Translations under genes and position numbers: made by a program
The notes under the pieces: model-generated
What the model was told of the DNA's origin: nothing
The model's input: only the letters and a program-made list of their open reading frames with translations
The model's database searches: none
Shown: positions 21,548 to 33,200 of the stretch, one piece after another
How the letters are laid out: each line of letters begins with the position of its first letter
Numbering within the stretch: the first letter of the stretch is position 1
NCBI RefSeq assembly: GCF_027595985.1
Contig: NC_073306.1
Location: 153,126,919-153,190,918, forward strand
Length of the DNA stretch: 64,000 nt
From: Sorex araneus
Lineage: Eukaryota > Chordata > Mammalia > Eulipotyphla > Soricidae
Reading direction: 5' to 3'

Positions 21548-21557
21548 TCTTTTCTTT

Positions 21558-21563
21558 AATAAA
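21558..21563 (+). terminator. Candidate NCAPG polyadenylation signal
   Basis: A canonical AATAAA lies about 92 bases after the NCAPG stop and is followed by a T/G-containing stretch. It would give a very short 3' UTR. A longer alternative 3' UTR is possible and cannot be excluded from sequence alone. Confidence 0.5.
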
Positions 21564-21977
21564 GCTACCCTTAAGTCAAAATCAGAAGTCTGATGTCTTG
21601 TAGGATTTTCTGCCTAGCATGCATCCACCAGCCTTTGCTGTTCAGTGACGCAACAGGAGGCTTCTGCCATGTGGTCCACAGATGGCAGCCGCACCTGACC
21701 CAGAGCTGAGAATCTGATTTCAGCAGGCTCCCGGCTCTGCCTCCTGGAGGCCCTGGCGTCACGGTCAGCTTTGAATAGGTAGTACCTTGTGTCTGAGACA
21801 CTTATGACCGACTTGGGGCAGATCCAACAGAAATGAAAGTACCTCAGAACACCTTTGGAAAATGACATGTCAAGGGCAAAAGAAGTACTGCCAACTAGAT
21901 AGAAAAGTTTACTTTTAGGGGAGGGAAAAACCAGTCTAACGAACTGAAGTACCCAGCTTGCAAGTTCAGTTAAAACT

Positions 21978-22188
21978 GGGGGCTGGACCGATAGCACAGC
22001 GGGTAGGGCGTTTGCCTTGCAGGCAGCCGACCCAGGTTCGAATCCCAGCATCCCATATGGTCCCCTGAGCACTGCCAGGAGTAATTCCTGAGTTCAGAGC
22101 CAGGAGTAACCCCTGTGCATCACCAGGTGTGACCCAAAAAGCAAAACAAACAAAAAAAGAATAAAACAAAAAAAAAAAAGAATCTGAC
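21978..22188 (+). mobile_element. Type 1 SINE with 17-bp target-site duplication
   Basis: CAAGTTCAGTTAAAACT at 21961-21977 and 22189-22205, both exact; long A-rich tail. It lies between the NCAPG and LCORL 3' ends, probably within LCORL 3' UTR on the opposite strand. Confidence 0.96.
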
Positions 22189-22444
22189 CAAGTTCAGTTA
22201 AAACTTTTGAAAATTATTTTGTGTTCTGGGGAGATGTTCACCTACACATGCTAATCATGGAGTAGCTTTTTGTGTTTTTGGTATAGCCAAGTATTTATTG
22301 TGAATAATAGAAATACTTGGTGGGGAAAGAGTGACAAGGAAGTTCTCTATCTACTCTATCATAATTAATGATTACTATTCACTGTTTTATTTCTACAATT
22401 GGCACTTGCCTGACATTTGAAACTTAAGGAAACCAGTCTTATTT

Positions 22445-22611
22445 TTTTTGCTTTTTTGGCCACACTGGAAGTGCTCAGGGCTTATTCCTGCCTCTGAGCT
22501 CAATGATCACTCCTGGCAAGACTAGGGGACCACACTGGACACTGGGGATTGAACCAGGTCAGCTCCAAGCAAGGCAAGCACCCTGCCTGCTGTACATGCT
22601 CTCACCAGCCC
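22445..22611 (-). mobile_element. Old type 1 SINE
   Basis: TTTTGGCCACACTGGAAGTG to TGCTCTCACCAGCCC. Confidence 0.7.
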
Positions 22612-24058
22612 AGAAATCACTCTGTCCACCTGCAGTACCCAGGAAAACACCTTTCTTATTTCTCTGATTATATCATTTTTTCCTTTTATTATTGAGAATA
22701 GGAGTACCCTAACATTGGATTATTTTAATAATTGTGCTTTGTTAGGTATATTTACCATATAGGTATAAGGTGGAGCTAAAGTAACATTGTGCTTTTTGGA
22801 ACCAAATTGCTATATTATACACATGTAAGTGCTTTAGAAGACTCAAAAGTACAAAAGGAGTCTGAAGTTTACAAATAATGCTTATTAAGCAAAAGGAACA
22901 GGCATATATGGTTGTAATATAAAACAATATAAATAGATGATTGTTTCACATTTGTTGGCTCTGTGTCTTTTCCTGTGCTTCAAATACCTTGTGGTTTTTT
23001 TTTTTTTTTTTAATTAAGTCCCTGTTCTTTAAAATTTGAGAGGAGAAAGGGATAGGGTGAAATAAGCATTTTAAAAATACACCAAAAAATGTGCTATTAG
23101 GAAAAGTCTTTAGAAACAAATTAAATCTTAGTTACCTCACAGCTAGGCTCTCCAAAGGAAGGAACCATGATCTTATGTTCATATATGGACCCCAGTACCA
23201 AAGCTTCCTTTCTCTGGCATGGAAAAAATAAATTTAAGCACCAAATCTTCTGGCATTCTTACTATTCAAGTTTTCGACACAAACACATAAGCCATTGCTG
23301 ACGCTATGTTTTGTACTATTAAAGATAAGGAATATTATCCTCTTGATTTTAAGAGACATCCCTTTACACTTCAAAATAAATGGCTAAGATACAGTTAAAC
23401 CAGTAGATGTAAATTCATTTACCATTTTTCATTTATAACTGGTAACTTAAACTGTTCATGTCTGCAAGAGGCACAGGTTTGCGGAAGAGTAAACATGCAA
23501 TAATTGTGCCACTGCTCTTAATACCCACACACTTAAATGTTTAAAGGTACAGAAAAAGAACTAATCTGCTCAGATTCTGAATGGAAACATGCTATTGATA
23601 AACTATGATCAGCATTTTCTATACATATATAACTTCGAAAGAGAAACTTTCAAGAGATACCTTTGCCTTTTGCCAAACTGCTTCGAGGTAGTTGGTATCC
23701 ACCAATATACACCTGTTTATGGGTCAGGCCATCACCACAATTACTAGCCTTCTAAATCACAGAATGTGTTTATGTTAAAGCTGTGCACAGAAATAAAACT
23801 GGGGACAATTATGTATTTAAACTTGGGTCATAAAAATTCACAAACCATTAAAAAAAGACATCAAAATGCCTTTGTACTGCAAAATTCCACAATGGTTGGA
23901 TGCAAAATATCTTTAAAAAAAGAATATAATTAATGCAAATGACTTAATATAAAGACAAATCACGGGACTAGAAATATTTCAAGGTCAAGCAAATGCTTAT
24001 TGTTCAGAAAGAATATTGACGTCCAAAACAAGGGTAGTGCAAGAAGAAGTACTGCGAT
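22612..24058 (-). other. Probable LCORL distal 3' UTR
   Basis: Non-repetitive, A/T-rich sequence downstream of the short LCORL last exon, with no SINE between 22,612 and 24,058 although the neighbourhood is SINE-rich. A T-run on the + strand lies near 22,997-23,013. It has no coding potential. Assignment as 3' UTR rests on position and on the human gene layout. Confidence 0.5.
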
Positions 24059-24233
24059 CTATTTCTCTTCACTTTTGAGATTTTGGTTACGAAGTGTACA
24101 GCTCGCGAGAGACGCTGCAGCCAGGCTCCATTCAATGGGACGGTTAAGGCACATCTTAATGGGACTCAAAGGGCAACTTGCTGTGTTTCCATCAGCCAAA
24201 TTCAACTGCTCATCAGTTTTCATTTGTAGCATG
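24059..24233 (-). CDS. LCORL: LCORL short alternative last coding exon
   Basis: Minus-strand acceptor with a strong polypyrimidine tract (ACACTTTTTTTTTCCAG|CATG). Joined to the GG end of the 59.5-kb exon, it gives Gly and then 57 residues, from [15 protein letters not shown] through [19 protein letters not shown] to NLKSEEK, and stops at TAG (24059-24061). The length and phase fit the remembered human 318-aa LCORL isoform, whose last exon lies next to NCAPG. The product lacks the HTH and AT-hook parts. The plus-strand ORF here is only its antisense shadow. The unusually repeat-poor flank downstream is probably 3' UTR. Confidence 0.8.
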
Positions 24234-27200
24234 CTGGAAAAAAAAAGTGTTAAAGCACTTTAGTTTTATTTGAACCTCAAAGACACCAACCTTGTAAAGG
24301 AAAAGTTGAAGAACTTATTGTTTGGCAATGAGAGCACTCCTCATCCTGTTTTAGCTGCTGTCTTACTGCACTGTGTGGTAAGCCAGGTGCTTGCGGGGTC
24401 ACTCAACCGGATAAAAACCTTCACTGCAAATACAGATTCTAACAGGATACATAAGAAGTCAGCCCATGGCACTTGGCAAGATTTAATGCCTTTATCCTTT
24501 AATCCGGTGTTTCTCGACCTTTGTTCGACTGTGGTGTGGCCCCCTTCTGACTTTGTTCCCTTCCTCTGGCTCCCCAGGTGTACTGGTTAGGCCCCTTAGT
24601 CTTATGCTGTAGCCCCCTGGGAACCTGGCTAAAAAATAACAAACATGGCTTTGACTCACCAAAAGACAAGGATTAATCTTTTTCAATGCTTTCATGTTCT
24701 AGGTATATTCATCCACACTGTCATTGAGATTTCGTAACCAGGCAAAGTAGGTAGAACTACAATAAGCAATGAAAGCAAATTTGAACTGAGTATAAAAAGG
24801 CCCAAAGTTGTTCATCTCCAAGTTGAAGTTGAAATTAGCTCTTGCCCTTTCCCTTATGTTTCTTTATAAGCTCTGTTGAAGATAATAAAACCAGTAGAAA
24901 CATTTGTCTTCATGGAAGTGCTAAAGTATCTGTATTACACAGTCGCCAGCTCATCAGAACACACCTGGCATCCTGTCCATGGCATGTTTACTATTCTGGT
25001 TGCCTATTTGAATGGATTTTGTATTGATGGAAAAGTTTGGGTTTCTATTAAACTGGTCAGTCTTTTAGTCAATGTTATTCCCTTACACACACTTCTCGTC
25101 TGCTGACTAACGTGGGTCTCTATCAGTCTCCCCAAGCAGATCCCAGCTGCTCCTGAACTTTGCTCCCACCTAAGGAAACCGCTACCTCTGCTTCCTTCAA
25201 AGCCTGGTCCTCGTCCCATGGCATCTCTAGACACTTGTTTAGATTCTAGGTTCTTTACTGTTGCTTCATGTCTATTAAAACTATTGTTTAACTATTGCCT
25301 ATTGTTCCTTCAATAGTTGAAGGATGTTAATTTTTTTTTATCTCCAGAGAGAAAGTATACAGAATTGTTCAATAAATTTACAAACATTTGCAAATATGCA
25401 GAATTAAACACTTGGGTTAGAGTGCTTTGGGGTCACAAATATGAATCCAAGGAAGAATTGGTCTTTTCTACAGGCAATTCTGAGACTGGACAATTTAATA
25501 GAAGTCAAGTCACATCTTCATGTGAATCCTTAACTAGCAACTTGCAATATATGAGTTCACATGACACTTAACCAATTAATTGAGATAGGTCTATTTTCCC
25601 TAAGCTTTCTCCAACAGATCTAGGGTTCTTATAAATAATGAAACAGTTCTCTAAATTTGGGGGGTGGTGAAAGGACCCACCCTGCAGTGTTCAGGAGTGC
25701 CCCTTGGAGACCAGTGCACGGGGGGCCACTTGGGGGTTGGATTGAAGAGTCTTGGCTGTTGTCTTACCCCCTGTGCTATCTTCTCTGGCCTTGCTAAAAT
25801 TTAAGTGACTTGTTCAGAGTCGTGGTAAGTGGTAACAACATTCAGATTTAAGTATTATTCTCCTGACCTCCCCACAGCTTCAGCCAACTGACTCACACTA
25901 TTAAGTAAGATTAACCTGTCAGACCAAACTTAGTCAACACTCAGGTCAACATCCAACTGCATTATAAGTCAGGGTTCTAAGTTTTATAGAACTGAAGAAT
26001 CAAGGTCAGGAGAGAGCTTGAGGAAGCTGGAGCCCAGAGGATTTGGCTCAAGTATCCCCGAGGATAGTGTTCCATGCCCTAAGACCAGAGCAAAAACCAA
26101 AACACCAAACCACGGTAGTAGAAAACATCGAAAGTTGTAAGTCACTTTGATTTTTAAAAAAGTTCAAAAAGCCGCTCCAACAGCCACCCACAAATTTGAT
26201 TGGACTGTAATTATAAGTCATGGCTTGACATGTGACAAACAGACCCAACATGCAACGTTCTAATCAGAAATATCAACTGAGTTTAAAAAGTTGGTTGCTA
26301 TTATTCGACTAGTCTGTTTGACAAGGTTTTGTTTTGATGTTTTAAGCTAGCAAAGCTGAGATGAGGCTTTTTAAAAGTGTTTGCTCCCTCCAAGGTCTAC
26401 TGGTGTTCCTATATTTAGTACTTGTATTTTTGAAACATCAAAGTTTTGATGACTACCTTTCTGAGAAACTCCAGATGAGCAATAAAACTCAAGTAGGATG
26501 CAAAGGATTCTAGGTAAGGATGCTTGGTACATGGGGTATCAAGTATCATCACTCTCCAGATGGAGAGACAAAGCCACAAAGCAACAACTGGGCACACAAA
26601 TAATCTTGTTTATGGTTTGACAAAGATGAGAGTACTTCTGTAACTAGTTTTCTTCAATACTTCAAAGACAGGTTTTAAAATTACTTTTCTAGGGCTGTGA
26701 GATAATGCAGCATTTATGGTGCCTAGCGCGCATCTACCCAGGCTCAACTCCTGGTCCCACATGGCTCTCAGATCACTGGGTGCAGCCCCAGGGGCCCCCA
26801 CTGAGCCCAGCCACTGAGCAGTGTCCGAGCCTTGTGCCCCTGTATTGAACTGTCGGCCCAGTTGGCGGAGAAAGGCCTGTAGGGCCCTGCTGACCAGGGC
26901 GGGGAGAACTGTAGAATGTATACTCCAGAGTTGGGCATATAAACCCCAGGGGCTTACCAAATGATACATATGCATGCAAAGAAAATACCAAATTGCTTTA
27001 CAAAAAAGAACTAAACAGTCTCAGTCTAGAGCCAGAGTACGGGGGGGGGGGGTGTTAGGGGCGGGGGTTTGCCTTGCAGGCAGCTGATCCAGGTTTGATC
27101 CTTGGCACCCCATATGGTCCTCTGAGCCCTACTAGGAATGACCCTGACCACAGAGCCCGGAAAAAGCTCCGAGCACAGCCAGTTAGGCCTGCACAACCCC

Positions 27201-30200
27201 CTCCCCCACCCCTTGGAAAGACCAAAAATACCCAATGTCCCCAAACAGTAATGGGGGCGAGTGATCAGTACAGCAGGTAGGGCACTTGCCTGGCACACAG
27301 CCAATCCAGATTCAATCATCTGCACCCCAGATCGTCCTAGGCCTGTCAGGAGTGATCCCTGAGCACAGAGCCAGGAGTTAGCCCTGGGCACTTCATGGTG
27401 TGGCCCCCAACAAACAGAACGTGTAGTAATACAAAAGTGCTGGACATGATGAACTTGTACAGTTAAGGAAGCTCGTGAGTGTGGAAAGCTTGGGCACTAA
27501 TGATGTACTGCATAGTAGGAACAAGACAGAAGAGCACCTTCCAAGGAGTCCACAGAAAGAGGGACGAGAAGGGACAGAGAGATGAAAACAGGCAGAGAGA
27601 AACGGGAATATATCCATTTTCACAATGTCCTAACAAGATGGACGTGAGCATCTCTGAGAGATCTAGAACTTTCCAGGGCATTTGCATTCTCTTTTCTATA
27701 CCACCATTTTGTGGAGTACTCACTAGTAAGCACTTTGGGGATACAAAGATAAGGGAAACTGTTCTTGCTTTAAAAAAAAAAATTGCAGTCTAAGGGTTGG
27801 ACAGACAGAACAGCAGGTAGGACACTTGCCTGTGCGTGGTGGATCTGGGTCTGACCCCAGCGCCATGTGGTTCCTAGAGCACCATCAGGCTTGATCTTTG
27901 AGCACAAGGAAGCACTGGGCACTGCCAGGTATGGCCCAGCCAACACCTCCCCAGCCCCCCATAAAACCCCACTAACGTCTAGAGGAACTTTTTACAATTT
28001 CATATTTGGAAATTAAGATTTTGACAAAGCCGTTTAATGTCAAAAATTTGTGGTATAATCATACTCGTCTGTATCAAGTGAAAGATTAACACATGTCCCT
28101 ATTTTTCATGATACACTTTTAAAGCAATGCAAAAAACAATATACTTGCAGAATTAAAAAAAAAAAAGAAACACTAAAATGTTTGTCCATGGACTCAGGAT
28201 CAGTCGCTGGTTTCCTGGGACTCCTCTGGGGCCTCTCCAGTCTGACCTGAGGTATCCGTGTGTGGCAGTCTGTTCTGTCACTTGCTTTAAACACATTTCG
28301 GAGGTTAGTTCATATCTGTACAACAAATACTTTGGGTCTTTAATAGTTTCATAGAATTTCATTCTGTGGGTTTTGTCAGTCTTCAACTGATGGACTTTTG
28401 GGTTATTCTGATCTTTAAAAAATAGTAACATATTAAAAATTCTTGGGGCCAGGGTACAGCAGGCAGGTACCCTGCGTGCGGCTGACTGGGTGTGATCCCG
28501 GGCACCCTGTATCCCCCAGCACTGCCACAAGCACAACTGTGAGTGGCTCAAAAACAAAACAAAAAGACACACTGGGGCAGAGACTGTCATGCTTTTGAAA
28601 GCTACCACAAGACTAATTTTCAGTTTAAGGATTTCATAGAACACATGTACACCCTTAGAAAGGGAGAAGTCAGAGGTTGGATTTCAACAGAGGATTTAAA
28701 ATTTCAACTATACTGTACCTGAAATCATCCAACTTGACCGTCTTTAACCTAAATTCTGGATATTTGGTATATTTCCCTATTGAATTGTTACCTCTGTTAA
28801 TTCAGTAGTTCCCTGACAGCCGTGAGGGACCCCTGCACTATCTGTGGGCATGGTGTCATCACAAATATCTCCGACTATGACTGGGCTGTGAAATGCAGAG
28901 AGAGAGATCAGAGTGCTTTAGTGAAGCAGAAAGGTGCTTCCTCCAAGACCAAAGATGGGATGGGAGATGGTGCCGAAAGTAGATAATGGACCAAACATGA
29001 TGATCTCTCAGTGTCTGTGTTGCCTCTGGAGCCTCTCCAGTCTGACCTGAGGTGTCCGTGTGTAGCAATCTGTTCTGTCACTTGCCTTAAACATACATTT
29101 CGGAGGTTAGTTCATATGTGTACAACAAATACTTTGAGTCTTTAATAGTTTCATAGAATTTCATTCTGTTGTTTTGTTCTGTCACTTGCTTTAAACATAC
29201 ATTAATGCCATAATGCCCCAAAGTAGAGAGAGAGTATGGGGAATATTGTCCGCCATAGAGGCAGGGGGAGGGTGGGAAAGGGGAGGGCATACCTGGGTAT
29301 ACCCAGGATACTGGTGGTGGGGAATGTGCACTGGTGGAGGGATGGGTGTTTGATCATTGTGTGATTGTAACCCAAACATGAAAGCTTCTAACTATCTCAT
29401 GGTGATTCAATTAAAAAAAATTGTCCCCACCACCGAGATGTGATCCCGGGGGCCGCATGCATGTGCGGCCTCTCCGCAGCTGTACAAGCGTGAATCCAGA
29501 CCCAGCAAAGCCTCTTTCGGCGTGAGCAACTCCTCGCAGAATGTCTCCAGCCTGAGAACTAAGCCTCGGCCCCGTGCCCGCCCGGGAGGGGAAAGGTATT
29601 TCTCTCTCTCGCCTCTTTCTCTCCGGGGATGAAGGGCGCGGTGGCCGCCATATTAAGACGACCACAGATTGGGTTTTCAAGCCTGCAATTATCTAATATC
29701 TGGAAGAAATCTCCCTGGACTTCTTGTTAAAGTACAGAAATTCAAAACCGCGCGGCCGCGCAACCTTATTTGTCTTCACAGTAGGTCTGAATCTAGTGGG
29801 GTACTCCTAACAACAATAGTGAGGTTTGTGTTGAAATATTGAATGTAACCAAAGTAAACAGAATGTAAAATGAAACTTATCAGTTACAAGGTAGGGGGTG
29901 GGGGGGCGGAATGGGAGGTGTACTGTGTGGGTTTTTTTTTTTTTTTTGGTGGTGGTATATGGGCACTGGTGAAGGGATGGTTGTTTCAGCATTGTATAAC
30001 TGAGACCTAAGCCCAAAAGCATTGTAATCTTTCACACGGTGATTTAATAAAATAAAATTAAATTTAAAAAAAATTGAAAGAAAACTCACATAAAAGAAAT
30101 AATTAAAAAAAAAAGAGTGTCTGTCTTTAGGAATTTTGTGGTTTGTGGGGGCCGGAGCCAAATGCAATGGGTAGAAATTTTGTCTCACGTAGCCAAGCCA

Positions 30201-33200
30201 GGTTTCAACCCTTGACACCCCATATGGTCTCCTGAGCACTGCCAGAAGTGATCCCTGAGTGCAGACCTGGGTGTGGCCCCAACACAGAACAAAAAGAATT
30301 TTGAAGTTTGATAGGAAGGCAGGGGAGCAGCAATTTTCATCAGTCCTCCAAATCATGGTGGGGGGAAGAGAGAGCGCGGGGCTTGGTTAAGGTGAGTGCT
30401 GCACTCTCCATTCTGATCCCTGGCACCACACGGTCCCTGAGCACTGCCGGTACAGCCCTGGAGGCCCCTGGGCATTCAGGGGTGGCCCAGGCAATCCCTG
30501 GCACCACAGGGCACTGAGCAGCACCACGTCCCCTGGCTCCTGCACTGAGCCGCTGGTCTAGTTGGTTGAGAACCGCCAGGAAGGGCCCCTGGCCCCTGGG
30601 CCCTGCTGCGGACGCCCCACAGAGAAACAAAATAAACAGCAGCTGCAAAACATCAAAACTAAAAGGAGTGACTATGGTCCAAGGAGTTAGTTATTAAGTT
30701 ATTGTTCCTCTAAGTCGCAGAGAGAAGTTTAATTTAGAATCTCTGGCTTTAAACGGTGCCAGGACAAAAGAGTTCTGTGATCCAGTCAGCTAAGCCCAGG
30801 TTCCCTTTGAACCACAAGGACAAACATGAGTCCATGCTTATTCAGTGGCAGACTGGGTTCGAGTTTTCCGTTTCTAAGGCATAATTTATCTCAAGAGCAA
30901 AATTTCCCTTTGGGGGATCAGAGCGATAGCACAGCGGGTGGGGCGTTTGCCTTGCACCTGGCTGACCCGGGTTCAATCCTCAGTATCCCATATGGTCCCC
31001 CAAGCACTGCCAGGAGTAATTTCTGAGTGCAGAGCCCGGAATAACCCCTTGCATCGCTGGATGTGACCCCAAGAAGCAAAAACTAAAAAATTCCCTTTGG
31101 CAGGACACTGATGAGTTTATGGCCCTTGGTCGACTGGCAAGCAGGGGATTTGAAGTCAGACACTTTCTGGCCTCGCCTTTGACCCACGTGAGGGGCTCAG
31201 GAGCAGGGGCAGAAGAACGTGGAGGCGGGTCAGCAGGGAGGACCTGTCCGCAAGTCTTTATTTTTTTTTCCCTCTTTTTGGGTCACACTTCATGATTGAT
31301 GCTCAGGGGTTACTCCTGGCCCTGCATTCAGGAATTACCCCTGGTGGTGCTTGGAGACCATACGGGATGCTGGGGATTGAACCCGGGTTGGCTGTGTGCA
31401 AGGCAAATGCCCTCCCCATTTTGTTATCCCTCTGGCCCTATATCTTCAGGTCTTGGGCTAAAATCCTAAACTTGCAATTCACCACAACCAGAGAAAAATC
31501 CTCTTTTTAATAGAAAGAAGGATATACTGGTTATAGGATGTACCTGATCACTAACAGTGCCATTCATAATGATTAGAACGAGCCACAATAACCAAGGTTG
31601 CAGGAAAATACCTCTTCTCCTGAGAAACAGAGTACCTGAGTTTTTGGTTTAATGAAGGAAATTTTAGTCACATCCAGGCCACAAAGCCAACTGTCCTTAG
31701 AAAGCAACAAACACAGCTTACACTGCTGTGATTCCCAAGTCAGCTTTCACCATGGCGAATGAAAAAACTTCCTAGATTTAAAAATGAATTTGGGAGGGCT
31801 GGAGTGGTAGCAGAATGGGTAGGGTGTTTGCCTTGCAAGCGGCCGACCCGAGTTCGATTCCCAGCATCCCATATGGTCCCCCAAGCACTGCCAGGAGTAA
31901 TTCCTGAGTGCAAAAGCCAGGAGTAACCCCTGAGTATAGCCGGGTGTGACCCCAAAAGAAAAAAAAAACCTAAAAATGAATTTGGTATCAATATGTTTAA
32001 ATATTTTAGTTTATTTAAAATATTAAACATATTTTAATATAAAATTATATTTTAATATTATTTTAATTATATATTTAAACATATTTTAAAATGTTTTAAA
32101 TATTTAAACATATTTTTAAATCAATATGTTTAAATATACACAGCGCCATGTAATCCCTTCAATGACCAACATCCAGAGATTATTAAACCAAGCTCCTGGA
32201 AGAGAGCGACGCAAAGTCTCTTGCCCCTGCACCTGGCTGTTTTCACCGGGTCTCTCAGAGGGGGTGGGTTGAGTTTCCCTCCCCATCCTGAGCAGAGCCC
32301 CGGCAATTGAAGACCTCCGGAACCCAACCACAGCCATGCTCAAGACCACTCTCCACACATTCAGACAAGTCTCACACATGAAGGAACCGGCAGAGGAACC
32401 CAGGTGTGTGGGACCTGGGGCTGAGATCTCCAAGGCTGCTTGGATCGACCTGGGCCTCTTCCGCCCAGATCCCCCATTTTCCAGTAGCTAGGCAGTCACA
32501 CCCAGATACTGCCCCTGGCGCCCGTGTAATCCCATCAACAGCCAACATCCAGAGACTATGAAACCAAGCTCCCGGAAGCATTGCAGCTATGCGACATCTG
32601 ATAGCTACTTCTCCTTCTTGGAGAACGTGGCAAGCTACCAAAAGTTTACTGCCTACACAGGGGAGACAAGCTCCCTGAGGTGTATTCATATGCCAAATAC
32701 AGTAACAATGATGGGTCTCATTCCCCTGACCCTGAAGAGCCTCTATTGGGAAGGACGAGTAAAGAAAGGCTGCTAAAATCTCAGTGCTAGGATGAATGGA
32801 GATGTTACTGAGCCCCCGCGAGCAAATCGATGATCAATGAATGACAGTGATACAGTGATGTTTAAACATATTATGAAGTTGTTGATCCCCCAAATACCAA
32901 ACCAATTATAAAAGCCTGCACAAACTGACAGGCTTCTGGATCCAGTCCTAACTGCATCTCAAGAACTGATCAGTGTCCACAGCTCAGGACCTTCCTCCAC
33001 CCTTTCCCAACACCAGCTGGGGCCAATTCTTCACCCATCCCTATGTTTGCTGTGCCTCGCATTCTCCTCACCTGTCTGACAGATTTTTTTCTGCTTGACA
33101 GAATTTTAGCAAATATGATATAAACTGAAACTCACAGAATTTTGGGGGCTTTTATGTCACCTGAAACCTCTGCTTTTTCCATACAAAAATGCCTAGATTG

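Noticed and set aside
24000..24590. Plus-strand frames of 87 and 106 aa
   Set aside because: Antisense shadows of the LCORL short last exon and its intron.
24504..24660. Ancient DNA-transposon-like text (TTTCTCGACCTTTG, GGCCCCCTTCTGA); also 63,840-63,880
   Set aside because: Too short and diverged to assign a family with confidence.
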